From contig NC_080563.1 in assembly GCF_030253575.1 (NCBI RefSeq), forward strand, positions 35,077,001-35,141,000: 64,000 nt of DNA, read 5' to 3'. Source of the DNA: Rhododendron vialii (taxonomy: Eukaryota > Streptophyta > Magnoliopsida > Ericales > Ericaceae). Below, in pieces: positions 32,831-44,091 of the stretch (position 1 is its first letter; every line of letters starts with the position of its first letter). A model generated the notes under the pieces. That model did not search any database. It worked only from the letters and a program-made list of their open reading frames with translations, and had not been told where the DNA came from. The position numbers were made by a program, and so were the translations under genes.

Positions 32831-33755
32831 GAACATTCACACATTTTTGACCATTTCAATCCTCTTCATGATACTAACAGTCACTAAAAGCCTCTTGCCC
32901 CACCATTGTAAGCACATTGTTATCCTTTGCAATCTATTCTAGGAGTAGTATTTCTTTTTAGCTCCATATGTTTGTATACTATAATTTGTAATTTAGGTCC
33001 ATTAATTTCTGATTTCGATGATTTTTCCTTAGATATTCCGAGCACCTTCAACGAAAAAGTTACTTATGCCAAAGATGATAGTGACAAGTACCACGAGGTT
33101 TGTTCTCCAGCTTATACATGACATAAAAAGAGAATAAGCATACAGTTTTTTATTTTTATTTTTTTACATAATGATGTGACTCAATGAACTTTGAAATAAA
33201 ACACAAGGGTGATGGTCGTTTTGAAAAGAAACTGCCATTAATTCCACATCATTCTAGTCATGTTTTTTTGATGAATTTTCCGTGAATATATTATTTTTCC
33301 TTTGCAAAATGACGTGTTTCATGTGGGGTCTAATTTCGCTCACTCGCTTCAAAGGGGTGACCATATTTTTGATCAGCAACATAAATTTATTGAAAACTTG
33401 ACAAATGGTACATCGAGATAAGCCAAATACAAGCCACAAAAGTTGAGACCTCTCTTATATGTTGTTTTAGTGGAGTTCGGCCGCTAATTTTAAGTCAGCT
33501 TCAACTCATTTATAAGTATATATACTTGCTTGGCTTTGAAATTATGAGAAATTAATATTTCAGAATGGAGCAAAGGTAGAGCTTGGGATGGAACTGTACC
33601 CAACAGGTTCAAGCTTGCCAGACTGCTCCCATGCATGTGGGCCATGCTTTCCTTGCAAGAGGGTGATGATCAGCTTCAAGTGTTCAACCGAGTCTTGCCC
33701 AATTGTTTACAGATGCATGTGCAGAGGCAAATACTATCATGTGCCTTCCAACTGA
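32826..33755 (+). CDS. epidermal patterning factor-like secreted peptide (EPF2/EPFL7 type)
   Basis: Three exons, 32826-32907, 33033-33097 and 33564-33755, join in frame to 339 nt (112 residues). Residues 1-22 form a signal peptide (MKNIHTFLTISILFMILTVT). A spacer of about 35 residues leads into the mature region: YPTGSSLPDCSHACGPC, FPCKRVMISFKC, ESCPIVYRCMCRGKYYHVP. Eight cysteines are present, as in EPF2. The family codes for secreted cysteine-knot peptides that bind ERECTA-family kinases with TMM and SERKs and control stomatal density. YPTGSSLPDCS, CKRVMISF and the YYHVPS end favour the EPF2/EPFL7 branch over EPF1 or EPFL4-6. Splice sites are GT-AG. Intact; which paralogue it is needs a tree. 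Confidence 0.92.
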
Positions 33756-34920
33756 CCAAGTGGTTTCAAATTTCTGAACAAAATTGCCACAGAGTAACAA
33801 TGGAGCTGCTGATTTCTAGTGGTGATGACTTAAAGTGTTAGTTTGTAGTTTGTTGGAGCATTTAGCTAGGCAGAACTTTGTTTCCCTTTCGGCCAAAAAC
33901 TTCTTTTTGGCATTAGGAAGAGAAAGAGAAAAGAGACATGGGAAGTCTCTATATGTATGTAGGCATGATAGAATGAGTTTTGTGACTTGTGAGTTAATTT
34001 GGTTATTAGAATAGAATGTGTTCTTGTCTTCCGTTTTTAGCCTAAAATGCAAGCAACTTGAATGTTTATGACTCTATGAGTGTTTGTCTTGATCAAGAGT
34101 GGTTCAAAATAATCAAAATTAAACCAGAGAAAATGACAGCCCAAGACCGGCCACCTAATAATTTTTCAATCAGAGTAATCATTAGATGGTCTTGGTGCAC
34201 CACGACGTGGGATCTCAACATCCTTCTCTACCACAATTTCTATGGCGTACAACACGTACACCAGGTTGAATCTATATGGAATGTCTGCTAATGAGTGTTT
34301 TATATTTAACTAAGCGAAATCTGCTTCTTACGTGTCTCTGGCTTGAATTTGTGTAAAACCACATTCCTTTTCGAAAAGCCAAACCTCACTGAAGCTCTTG
34401 CAATGCCTTCAATAGTGGTAAAATAAGATTTACACAAGAATAATGCTAGGCCAACAGATTTGGTATGCATCCATTGAAAAATAAAAAATAAAAATTCTCA
34501 TCATTGTAGCAAAAAATTGACAAAAATCAGTTGTCACATGTTTTATAAGAATTTTAGTCCTTTTCTTTTCACACATTAGAAGACTTCTACAATTCTATTC
34601 CTAACCCAATTCGACCCATTAATAAATTTATCAACTCCCTCTCTACAGAAGACGGACCCACGACCTCATACACTTAAGTGCAACTACACCACCATTGCTA
34701 ACGGTTCAAATTTGTACAAAAAATTGGATAACTAGCATTATCCCTTCAAATTCTTCATGCTGAAAACTTAAAAGCAAAATTGAGTTCAGATTTTATTTGT
34801 GATTGTTCTTGAGCAGCCAAAGTTGCCATGTAAAGACAGTTCAAAAAAAATTGACATCTGAAGTGAGGCTTCACAGTTTTAACTCGTTAAGTATATTGTT
34901 TTGCCCAACTCGTAACAGGT
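33756..34920. other. EPF 3' flank, nothing else seen
   Basis: Probable 3' UTR up to about 34050, then AT-rich DNA with no gene or clear repeat border. Confidence 0.5.
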
Positions 34921-34992
34921 GGATCCGTGGCGCAATGGTAGCGCGTCTGACTCCAGATCAGAAGGTTGCGTGTTCGATTCACGTCGGGTTCA
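34921..34992 (+). tRNA. trnW-CCA: tRNA-Trp (CCA)
   Basis: The 72-base gene folds as a cloverleaf: acceptor GGATCCG with CGGGTTC, D arm with GCGCAATGGTAGCGC (A box), anticodon arm ctgactCCAgatcag, T arm GCGTGTTCGATTCACGT (B box). No intron and no encoded CCA tail. The sequence is that of plant cytosolic tRNA-Trp. A T-run (about 35009-35013) downstream can end pol III transcription. Confidence 0.96.
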
Positions 34993-35055
34993 ATCGTTAA
35001 TTCAACCCCTTTTTGGGTGTCATTATCCTTTGATCTGCTTGACTGCTGCTCTCTC

Positions 35056-35082
35056 TTGCGTGTTCGATTCACGTCGGGTTCA
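35056..35082 (+). pseudogene. duplicated 3' third of tRNA-Trp
   Basis: The T arm and 3' acceptor strand of the tRNA, plus about 60 bases of 3' flank (34966-35055), are copied directly at 35056-35142 (period 90). The copy has the B box only and cannot form a tRNA. Confidence 0.9.
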
Positions 35083-35134
35083 ATCGTTAATTACCCTTTT
35101 TGGGTGTCATTATCCTTTGATCTGCTTGACTGCT

Positions 35135-35135
<1 letters not shown>

Positions 35136-35170
<35 letters not shown>
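35136..35170. repeat. (CT)n microsatellite
   Basis: About 35 bases of pure CT at the end of the duplicated tRNA flank. Confidence 0.95.
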
Positions 35171-35178
<8 letters not shown>

Positions 35179-35823
35179 TTTTTGTCAATTTGATCCTGGA
35201 TTTAGCTTTGTGATTCTTTGAAACAAACGTTCAAGTTTGATAAGTACAAGCGTTCAAGCTGATGCGATTTGATAATACCTAAACCAATCTGATACTCTTT
35301 TCATAAATATATAAACATTTCGAAACCTACAAAGTGAACAACTTGGATCATTGAGTGTAATTGGAGTGAACTCTATTTTGCATCACATGGGTATCCACAA
35401 GAAGACAAAAGTAATGCCCTTTTTTTCACATTTGCCTTTTCGGGTTTTGCTAGAAACTGTCCAGTGGGCATCCACAAGAAGACAAAAGTAATGCCCTTTT
35501 TTCCATTTCTTCAAATCAAATCATCTGTCAAGAGTTTCTCCTTTCACCTCAATTATCCCAATTATTTAGTGCGTGTCTCTACACTTTTTTAATGACCATA
35601 TTACCCTTCTTTTAGCTTTTTCTTTGGTTTTCTTTTCATCATGCAACTTTTCACTTTTTTTTTTTTTTTATCAACGCTTTTCACTGTTTCTGATTTCCCT
35701 TTTTCATTAAGGATGGTTTTTTTTTTTTTTTAAATACGGAAGTTACATTAAGAACTAGTACACAATTGGTAACAAATGTTCCCTCAATTTTCTAAACATA
35801 AAAGTTCACTTTCACTTGTTATT

Positions 35824-36055
35824 AGACCCGTTCCAAAAAACTTCTTAAAAAATAAGCAGCTTATTTAATATTTTCAAATTCAAAAATAATGTAAATATAA
35901 AAACATATTTTTGATTTTTTTTGCACCATTTAAAAGATCTCGATAAGATCTATCAAACAAGATCCATATTGCTAGAAAAATTATTTGTATAAATACATAA
36001 TTTTTGAGCTTGAAATTGACTTCTTAAAAAATAAGTACTACTTATTTTCGTAAAC
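35824..36055. mobile_element. MITE family of 6885, copy 3 (right end lost)
   Basis: gacccgttccaaaaaacttc, then ttaaaaaataag, caaattcaaaaataatgtaaat and gatctcgataagatct words. The right terminus is not recognisable. Confidence 0.55.
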
Positions 36056-36204
36056 TCATGATTTTTATCTTGTTTATATTTTTCAATTTACTCTATAATT
36101 TTTTTTCCAGTAATGTTTGCAACAATGATGGCCCTGGCGGCGATGTGATTGGCCGTGATGGCTTAGTTCCGGTAATTATGGCGGAGTCTATGAAGATTGG
36201 AGAG

Positions 36205-36475
36205 TGAGATTCCGTTCCGGAACACCTTCTTAAAAAATAGTAAATATTTATTTCATGTTTTCAAACTCAAAAATAATGTAAATAAAAAATAATTTTTGAA
36301 TTTTTTTAACATCATATAAAAGATCTCGATAAGATCTTTCAAATAAAGATTTTTCAAATAAGATCTATATTTCATATTTTTAGATTTTAGTAAATCTATT
36401 ATTTTTTTTAGTGTAAAATTATTTTCTTAAAAAAATAAGGACTTATTTTCCGTTCTAAAAGACTGGAACGGGACA
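36205..36475. mobile_element. MITE family of 6885, copy 4
   Basis: Starts gattccgttccggaacacc and ends, inverted, tgtcccgttccagtctttt. Same internal words as the other copies. An extra ctttcaaataaagatt is inserted in the middle. Confidence 0.6.
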
Positions 36476-36892
36476 TGAGAGAGAGGCCGAGAGATATTGC
36501 CCCTCGTAATTTTGCTCCTGTTGATTAGTGATCCAGTGGAGTACTAAAATCTAGAAAAACTTTTAAGAGCTACTTTCGTAATTTACTCTTCGCATTTATC
36601 ATTTTGGCAGACCTTTAAGTGTGTACAAACATGCAGGTACTGAGCCAAGTCAGAATCTGCACATTCACGTGCGCGTGACCCACTCCTGACAACTCACGAG
36701 GTTGTCTCCAGCATTTGCCTTTTCATAATGAGTGATGCTACAGACCAGGACATCAGCGCATGCCCCAACCCATGCTTACTATGATTGGTTCAAGTTATTA
36801 TCCTGTGCGGTGTAATTTAGTTACACGTGGTGCATCTATAATATGTACTAATTACTCTTTTCCCTACTACTTCTTATAATTACAGTTCAATC

Positions 36893-37126
36893 CTAATTCT
36901 GAAATGGTTTTGCTCTAAGATACTGACGTTGTGCTTCAACTAACTGTTGCTCTAAATCTCTAAGCTTATTTTGTTCTTTTCCTATGAATCTAGTAAGAGT
37001 GGTACTAGATCTAGGTCTGCTTGTATATAAAGTTGTATCGAGAAGTCTACTTATTAAAAGGTTTTGAGTAAATATTTCTTCTTCTAATCTACGAATGTAA
37101 ATCAAGATATGTTCTTCTTTGTTCAT
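36893..37126 (-). pseudogene. viral short coiled-coil ORF
   Basis: A 77-codon frame from an ATG, with two heptad-like stretches (IRRLEEEIFTQNLLISRLL and LRDLEQQLVEAQRQYL). It is the first frame after the viral leader. It is open, but 3' sequence after it is not viral-looking, so it may be the start of a truncated genome part. Role unknown. Confidence 0.45.
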
Positions 37127-37747
37127 GCATGCAAAGATATAAGCTTATAACCAAATATTTGTGAATCCTACTCGGTACTTACCACCACATGACCCAGATA
37201 AACTGTTTAAAATAGACTGGATATTTATAAATGGAATAATATATCTGATTACCCATTAATTAATCTTTCTTTTCATTATCACCTTATTTTATGTGTCAAA
37301 ATCTTTTCAAAGAAATTCCTTACTTTCCTTCTTAACCTACCTCCGAATACTATGTTCCCTCAACGCCACTCTCTGGCAAAAATGGGTTTAAGACTCAAGA
37401 AGGCTTTATGGTTTAAAGGCCTTAAGTCATTACTTCTTTAAAATTTTGAATTTTAAATACCGATGATAATCAAAACTGGATTAAAATCTTTGGGTAATAC
37501 AGACATATAATTCATACAATATTCAACTTATTTATGATCATGGGGGTGTTCCCTTTCGAGAGTCCCTAAAGAACAATAAAGAACTGAAGAGAAACTTACA
37601 ATATTATTACTGCAAACTGCTAATTACAAAGATCAAAGGCTCCACTGCTGAAGATTGACTCGACCAATTACAAATGCAACAAATGCTTATAGATAGCAAG
37701 TGTTCAAGTGTTAGGAGAGTCGTGAGTACAACTGAAAGACTCAACCC

Positions 37748-37856
37748 TATTTATAGACTGACTCAAAATTAGAATGACTGGCAACCTATTAAGAAAAGAG
37801 ATCCAATTTTTTCAAAAGAAAAGTAGATGCCGCGTGATCACTGGCCCGCATCGTCA
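37748..37856 (-). promoter_or_regulatory. pararetroviral promoter remnant
   Basis: On the minus strand TATAAATA (37748-37755) follows a TGACG motif (37852-37856, as-1 type half site) by about 100 bases, the usual make-up of caulimovirid transcript promoters. Between the ORFs there is about 1 kb without a frame. Confidence 0.45.
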
Positions 37857-37933
37857 CATCCTTCAACTTTCCTTTGAAAAAGAAGTCCCTCCATTATTGT
37901 TACAAAGATAGATGTCCAAAAGTAGCTGAACAC

Positions 37934-38036
37934 ATTATTTCTCTGGCTGGTGAAGAGTGGTTGAAACAGTAAAAGTGGTTGATTTTTCTCTGGCTGATAA
38001 AGAATGGTTGAAACAGTAAAAAGTGGTTGATTATTT
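37934..38036. repeat. two and a half 48-bp units upstream of the viral promoter
   Basis: atttctctggctg-tgaagagtggttgaaacagtaaaa-gtggttg occurs twice (about 37934-37981 and 37982-38031), then restarts. It lies where a viral enhancer would be. Confidence 0.6.
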
Positions 38037-38128
38037 CTCTGCTTTCGGTGAATACTTCCAAATCACTTAAAGTATCAACCCATGTGATGACAGGGTTGCT
38101 ATCCATCATGGTGGGATACTTTTACTTC

Positions 38129-38990
38129 TTATCCTTCCATGGCATTGTTGAGATTATGGATGGCTTCATCATCGAAATCATAATCTTCATCTCCCCCATG
38201 ATCAGATGGATTTGATAAATCTTCTCCTGTTAGCATTGCTCTTTGCTGGTCTTTCTGTTCCAAATAATATCTGACTAAATTATCATATCCTGTTTCAAAA
38301 TGAAATTTTAATTCTGGAATGTGATCATTGGATCTAATTTTTTGAAATAGGTCTTCACATACTAAAGGTGCCTTCCCATAATCATATAGACTATCATAAT
38401 GAAAACTTTCAGTTATGGTGAAGGCAATGGCATGTCTGATCTGCTTTCTTATAAAATTTGCTTCGCAAATCCATGGATCATCATTATCACAGTGATAAAT
38501 TCTTCTGAGGATTGTATTTGCAGGATTGGTGTTGATGTGAATATTGTGGTAAGCAGGGATGAGTTGTCCCGTAGATGTCCATTCTGAAAGCTTTGATTCC
38601 ACCACAACTTCGACTGTTGTACCTTGATCTGCTATGGAGTTAAGAACACATGCTGCAATTTTTCTTCCAAATCTGCTAGTGTCTTCTGGGTCATGGAATA
38701 TAATTTGTTGAATATATCCAAAAGAATTACTTCTGTAATTTTCACCTTTTTATCTTTGAAGTTAAGGTAAAAGGGTTTGAAGTGCTTCATGTCTATGTTG
38801 GCCATAGGGATGCTGTAGACAAGTTGGCATGTACAAGCCATCCGCTCCAAAGGTGTCTGAATACAAGTTGGTTTGATCTTTGGACATGGAACAACATCTT
38901 TTTCTTGTAAATAAAGGGTTTTCCAGGAAATAGTGAGTCCTGGAATACAGCCTTCATTCTGGTTGATCTTGATCAGTTCTGAGAATAAGA
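38129..38990 (-). pseudogene. viral ORF of unknown function, frameshifted
   Basis: An open stretch ending at 38632 and a second one in another frame from about 38620 to 38129 read as one protein of roughly 280 residues broken by a frameshift near 38620-38635; the upstream part before about 38990 contains further stops. The C-terminal end is acidic (DHGGDEDYDFDDE). No known domain recognised. It follows the TAV-like frame. Confidence 0.5.
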
Positions 38991-39152
38991 ATTCCTAGAA
39001 ATGAGCTCTATCTTGCCTGGCTAAGTACTGAATATGATGGATAACATCTGGGGGAAATTTGAAAGAAAAGTGGTTGCCTTTGGTTGCAAAAGCTCTATTG
39101 GATCATATTCCTTACTCCACTCACTCTTTTCTTCATCTTCCAGTGGGGAAGA

Positions 39153-39902
39153 CTACTTTCTCACTTTTACCAGTGGGGTAAAAGGGCTTCTAATCTTCTT
39201 GAGCTCCTTCTCTGATTCTAACAACTTCTTTTTGAGAGTTGTTATTTCTTCTTCAAGCTTTTGTTGATTATTGATCAACTGTTGGTTAGCCTGTTCAAAA
39301 TCTTGGTTTCTTCTATTTAAAAGTCTAAAATTTCTAGTCATTAATTCGCAATGACCACAAAATCTTATTTGCTGAGAAAATGGCTGGTTAGAAGATAATT
39401 GGTTGAAAACCTGGTTATTTTCAAAACCTGCAGTCTCAAGGGCTGCCTGAGTATTTAATTTTCTAGAAGATTCTGAAATGTAAAAATTATTTCCAATGGT
39501 GCGATTTGCCCATTGATTTGCTTCTGCAAAGGTATGAAAACCTTTCCATGTTGAAGAAGGAATTCCATCTACCTTTTTTAAAACTTCTGGCCAATAGGAA
39601 TAAATCCTTGGGACACTGCCTATGGCTACACAATAAAATGAAAATCTTTTTGTTGGGTTTGACCCATTTTGTTGATTAAAGAAAATATTTAAAGCATTTA
39701 AACAAGTTAAGAATCTAGGAACATCTTTGTGAGAATCTCAAAGATTATCTAAAAGACATTTCTGTTCCTCACTGATATTGTGGATGAGGTACCTGAATTT
39801 GGATATGGATTGTTTTGGAAAAACTCTGAGAGTTACACTTCCAAAGATTAAAAACTTCTGATCTGTTCTGGTTGAACTAGTTATATTGCTGAAAGATGCC
39901 AT
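39153..39902 (-). pseudogene. viral transactivator/inclusion-body-like ORF with premature stop
   Basis: An ATG at 39902 opens a frame of about 249 codons to 39153 with one in-frame TGA at 39738-39740. The middle, with SYWPEVLKKVDGIPSSTWKG and FHTFAEANQWA, resembles the RNase-H-like fold segment (YPxW...V.G..gA.YKGF.s..eA) shared by caulimovirid TAV proteins; a CGHC motif and a long Lys/Glu coiled coil follow. It overlaps the polymerase end by 26 bases. Confidence 0.6.
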
Positions 39903-40875
39903 CTGAAAAATTGAAAATGTTAGTATTTATTTCCCTGGATAAATAATCTGCTAAAGTGTTTTCTTTTTCATATACTGTATAACCACTTCCTGTTATTGTA
40001 TCTACAAAATTAAGCTATCTACGATTACTGATCTTTTTCTCATTAAGAAGCTTATGAAACTTAACAATTGCTTCGCAGTCTGTTCTAACTGTAAAGGGTT
40101 TAAACAACCATAACTTGAAGCTATTAATGGCATTAATAACTCCGAGTATTTCACAATCTATGCTGGCTAAATTTCTCTTTTCTCTATATTTTCCACTGGA
40201 ATATCTACAAATCTTTTCTGTGAATTTTGCTGAATATTTGGTAGGTTTGCTAAGGAGTATTGCTCCCCATCCTTTTTCACTAGCATCTACGTCTATTACT
40301 ATGTAATCAGATTCTAATGGTAACTCTAGTTCTGGTAAATCTCTACAAATTTTCTTGATTTTTCTGACAAGATCTATATCTTACTGGTTGAAATATTTTT
40401 GACCTGTTGGGATCGTTTTACTATATAAAGGTTCTATGATTTTACTAAGATCTTTTATAAATGGTCTAGCATAATTCAAGGTTCCTAAAAATGACTAAAG
40501 TTTCTTTTTATCGTCTATCTTATCGGGAAATTCTAGGATCTTCTGTATAATGTGTGGTTGTAACTGGATTTTTCCTTTCCCTATTCTTGCTCCTAAATAT
40601 TCTATATATTTCTTGCATAGTTCCATCTTCTTTTTGCTAATGATTAAACCATTATTTATAAATAACTGAAATGTTATCATGAGATGTCTGTAATGTTCTT
40701 CCTGTGTTCTACTAAAAACAAGAATATCATCAATATAAACAAGAATAAATGAATAGTATTCTTTGAATATGTTGTCCATTTTTCTCTGAAAAATACTGAG
40801 TGCTGTTTTTAAACCAAATGGCATGACAATCCATTCATAACATCCTTGAGAACATGTGAATGCTGTCCATGGTTA
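39877..40875 (-). pseudogene. viral reverse transcriptase/RNase H, truncated, multiple stops
   Basis: The 5' part starts inside the palm at TAFTCSQG, then MPFGLKTALSIFQ and the catalytic YIDDILVFS. RNase H follows, with VIDVDASEKGWGA and the DCE box. In-frame stops lie at 40873-40875 (TAA), 40495-40497 (TAG), 40381-40383 (TAA) and 40015-40017 (TAG). The frame ends at 39877. Fingers, protease and everything upstream are missing. Confidence 0.85.
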
Positions 40876-41386
40876 GACTGGGATCCAAAAGATTAAAAAT
40901 GCAAAAATGTAAGTACAAAATACAAAAGAGGCAAAAGGGGTCTTAACTGTGAATATCTAGAAATTCCGGTAAAGCATATAAAGGTACTGTAATTTGCCTT
41001 AAAACTTCTGAAAATATTGGTCTACACCATAATTATCTTAATGCCTTACACGTAGTTGTTCTTTCAACACTCAATTATTTTCTGGCATGTCCTGTTTTGA
41101 GTCGTGGGTCAGTATCTTGCTTCCTAGACTTTCTGTTTCATAATAGAACTAATTTTTGTAAGCGAATAATGCAAGATCTACACATTGGTTTAAAGTTAAA
41201 TCAACCTTCGATGATTTTTCACATTTAAACTATGATTTTTTTTTTTTGAACAGCATATTTAAACTATGATATATCAAATGGTATGTCTTTCATCATGACA
41301 TTGTAATTTCTTTTCATTATAGGCATGTAAATGTTTCATCAACTGATTTTTGTTAACATGCGAATTAATAGAAATATATACTCCTG
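40876..41386. other. AT-rich DNA between the viral remnant and MITEs
   Basis: No gene or repeat border recognised. The break point of the viral sequence is about 40900. Confidence 0.4.
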
Positions 41387-41573
41387 ACGTCCCTAATTAA
41401 ATATTCGGACCTCAAACCTAAGCCTCTAAAAATATGCATTTTTTTTTGTTAATTTTTTTTACAAATCAATAGATATCAATGAATTCTTTCAAGTTAGGAA
41501 TTTTTTTTGAATTTTTTAACCAAAAAAATACATATCTTTAAAGGCCTAGATTTGCAGGTCAAATATTTATTAG
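41387..41573. repeat. foldback MITE
   Basis: taaatattcggacctcaaac, ctaagcctctaaaaatatgc pairs with the inverse of ttaaaggcctagatttgcag, gtcaaatatttatta. Arms are about 50 bp; class unclear. Confidence 0.6.
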
Positions 41574-41664
41574 AGATATGGAAAGTATGTTTTTTTGTAT
41601 TTGGATGGAATATTTGGGGCAATTTTATACCTTATGGAATAAAAGTTTGTGGCAATATTACAAG

Positions 41665-41787
41665 GAAAATGATATTGACACTCTAAAAATTGATGCAGAC
41701 ACTCCAAAAAATAAAGGAAAGTGACTTTGGAATTACACTGATTTTGAAGTGCATGCATCAATTTTTGGAGTGCCAATAGCATTTTCT
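41665..41787. repeat. short foldback MITE
   Basis: gaaaatgatattgacactct + aaaaattgatgca at 41665-41700 pairs with tgcatcaatttttggagtgc + caatagcattttc at 41755-41787. Arms about 38 bp. Confidence 0.7.
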
Positions 41788-42318
41788 TATTACAATTACA
41801 ATGGGGTCAAAATTTCTAATCAACGTACAAACTTCTATCTCCATTATATAAATTTTAGAACATTCAAAATTGAGTGGGTCAATTGGCCCCCTTAATTCCT
41901 TTATATGGCTCCGCCCTTGACGTGATAGATTTTTTTTTTTTTTTGGGTTGGTAAAGATTGTTAACCCTTGACATGAATTTTTATTTTTTTTTGAACCGAC
42001 CCTTGACATGATAGATTTTTTTGTTTTGTGGTAAAGATTTTACTTGATCAAGTAAAATCCTAAAAATTGATAATATATAAATCAGAAAGAATTTCTAACA
42101 GTTTGATGAGGTCATGAATTAATTGATCCTTTCAGACACCAGTTAAAAGATACTCGTGCCCAATCTTGGATCTTCGATTTGTTAATGGAAAATGAAGAGG
42201 ATCGAGGAGGAAACATGCATGAATAATGAAATTTTTTTCATTGAAAATGAAACAAAACAATTTCACTGTGCTTAATTTTTGTTTTATTATTTTCTTCTCC
42301 GTTTCTTCTCAAACTAAA

Positions 42319-42844
42319 GGGGAAATTATAGTTACCCCCTCTAACTATGCCTCGCATACACTTACCCCCCTTTAACTTTGTTTTTTGGCACTTAACCCCC
42401 TCAAACTAACGGAAATTCAAACGGTCATAACTTCAAACGGTCATAACTTCTTCATCCAAAATCAAAAATATGCAAATTATATATCGATTTCGAGGTCTTG
42501 AAGTCAGCTTTCTAATGACACCAAAATCACATCACGATTCAAAGCACACAGAAAGTTATGATCAAAATGATCTTTCTGTCTACCAGCCCTTACTCTTTTG
42601 ATCATAACTTTCTGTGCGCTTTGAATCGTGATGTGATTTTAGTGTCATTAGAAAGCTGACTTCAAGATCTTGAAATCGATATATAATTTGCATATTTTCG
42701 ACTTTGGACGAAAAAGTTATGACCGTTTGAAGTTATGACCTTTTGAATTTCCGTTAGTTTGAGGGGGTTAAGTGCCAAAAAACAAAGTTAGAGGGGGGTA
42801 AATGTACGCGAGGCATAGTTAGAGGGGGTAACTATAATTTCCCC
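42319..42844. mobile_element. near-perfect foldback MITE, 9-bp TSD
   Basis: The 526-bp unit is almost entirely an inverted repeat: arms of about 245 bases (GGGGAAATTATAGTTACCCC at both ends, then matching tgcctcgc/gcgaggca, caaagtt-ggcacttaaccccc, acggaaattcaaa, aagtcagctttctaatgaca, cgattcaaagc-cacagaaagttatgat) around a loop of about 40 bases. Flanks are exact CAAACTAAA at 42310-42318 and 42845-42853. Nine bases and long TIRs fit a Mutator-derived MITE. A read-through transcript would be one long hairpin. Confidence 0.9.
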
Positions 42845-43344
42845 CAAACTAAACAAGGAATAATTATTCTCCTTTCCTTTTTTTTTCCGAGGTTCCAAAC
42901 AAGCCCCCATCCTTTCTTTTCCCTAGTTTTCGGCCATTTTCTGGCAACTATCAAGTAAACTCCGGCTGTCCATTTTCTGGTAAAGTAATTGGTTTGGTGA
43001 CTAGGTTTTTGCATTTGGAAATGAAAAATGACTATCCATCCCTCAATTGAACTTGCTCTAAAGCTTTCTCCCTCTTTGTGTTGTTGGGATGGGAATATTG
43101 ATAAGAAGAAAATTGGTTGAAACGAAACTTATTGAAAACGCAAAAGGTATGAATTTCGCACTCTATTTTTCTCCAATCCATTTCTTTTTCAATTAGATAA
43201 ACAAAATTTAAGAATTGCTTGCATTGGGTGGTTGACCAATAGTTGCTGGATTTTGGTACGTTGTTTACTATATATTATGTTGAAATTTTCTACATTAGCA
43301 GTTGAGTCGAGTACTATCCTTTTATTTATTTCTTCATGAATGGT

Positions 43345-43510
43345 GTGTTTCATCTGAGTCACATAATACGCGGGCGCGCTGCTATGGGAGTGTGAGTACA
43401 AACACGAAAACATCTCTGAAAAATATACCGAAGGATTAAAATTTGTGAATGCGGAGATTGAAAACGCAATCACAGAGCTATAATTGATAGCGAAAGCGTA
43501 TACTATTTTG
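43345..43510. repeat. dispersed repeat family, copy 4
   Basis: gtcacataatacgc, gggagtgtgagtac, ggattaaaatt, gcggagattgaaaacgcaa and cagagctataattgatag align with the copy at 5826. Confidence 0.45.
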
Positions 43511-43733
43511 AGAGTTTCATCATCAGCTACCTAACCCTCTGTGCGTTGTTGGCGGGAACTGACGGCTATTAAAGTCACCCATAGAGGAGAAAGTTTCCTA
43601 GGGCACCAAATAGCCCACAAACAGTCGGAAGCCAATTGATTCCCTACTTGCCCAATTATCGTTTTCCCTTCTCCGGCGAAAATTCCCGGCGGCAATCGGA
43701 TTCCCTCTCCGTCGACGAGCCAATTCCTAGGTT

Positions 43734-43734
<1 letters not shown>

Positions 43735-43813
<79 letters not shown>
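43735..43813. repeat. compound (CT)n(TG)n microsatellite
   Basis: CT for about 49 bases then TG for about 29 bases, in the leader region of the ligase gene. Just before it CCTAG|GTTGCT could be the donor of a 5' UTR intron whose acceptor would be TTCAG at about 44081. Confidence 0.9.
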
Positions 43814-43816
<3 letters not shown>

Positions 43817-44091
43817 TGCGCGCGCCCCATACAATCTGAAATGATTCTTTGCATTGGGTTGTGCTTCTTTATAGACAATTGCTCGTGCGACTCAATTCTT
43901 TTAAACATCAACCGTTTAACGAACACATCGCCCTGATATTGTATTCAGCTAAAAGTTGAGTTTGTTTATGATCTTGTATTGTTTTGTGTTGTAGTTACTA
44001 TTTGCTGGTTTTAATTCTAGAGACCCATAGACTGTCGTCCGTTGCATTGTCAATTGTGTTTTTGACTGAAATACTACTTCAGGCACTACCT

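Larger units (their letters stand above)
36893..40900 (-). mobile_element. endogenous pararetrovirus (Caulimoviridae) remnant
   Basis: In minus-strand order the block holds a truncated reverse transcriptase/RNase H frame, a transactivator/inclusion-body-like frame overlapping its end, a further frame of unknown role, a promoter-like intergenic region with TATAAATA, a leader, and a short coiled-coil frame. This order, RT-RH then TAV then intergenic promoter then a first ORF, is that of a circular caulimovirid genome opened by integration. No LTRs or integrase are visible. Several in-frame stops and a frameshift show that it is dead. Movement protein, coat protein and protease regions are absent. 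Genus is not determined; an extra ORF after TAV is reminiscent of cavemo/solendo-type layouts (inference). Confidence 0.8.

Noticed and set aside
32926..33121. Open frame running through EPF exon 2
   Set aside because: It reads intron sequence; the spliced model gives the conserved EPF C-terminus in frame.
43984..44091. Upstream extension of the ligase first exon (hydrophobic codons before the ATG)
   Set aside because: There is no ATG in that stretch of the frame, and a likely 5' UTR acceptor (TTCAG) lies at about 44081, so it is intron or leader.
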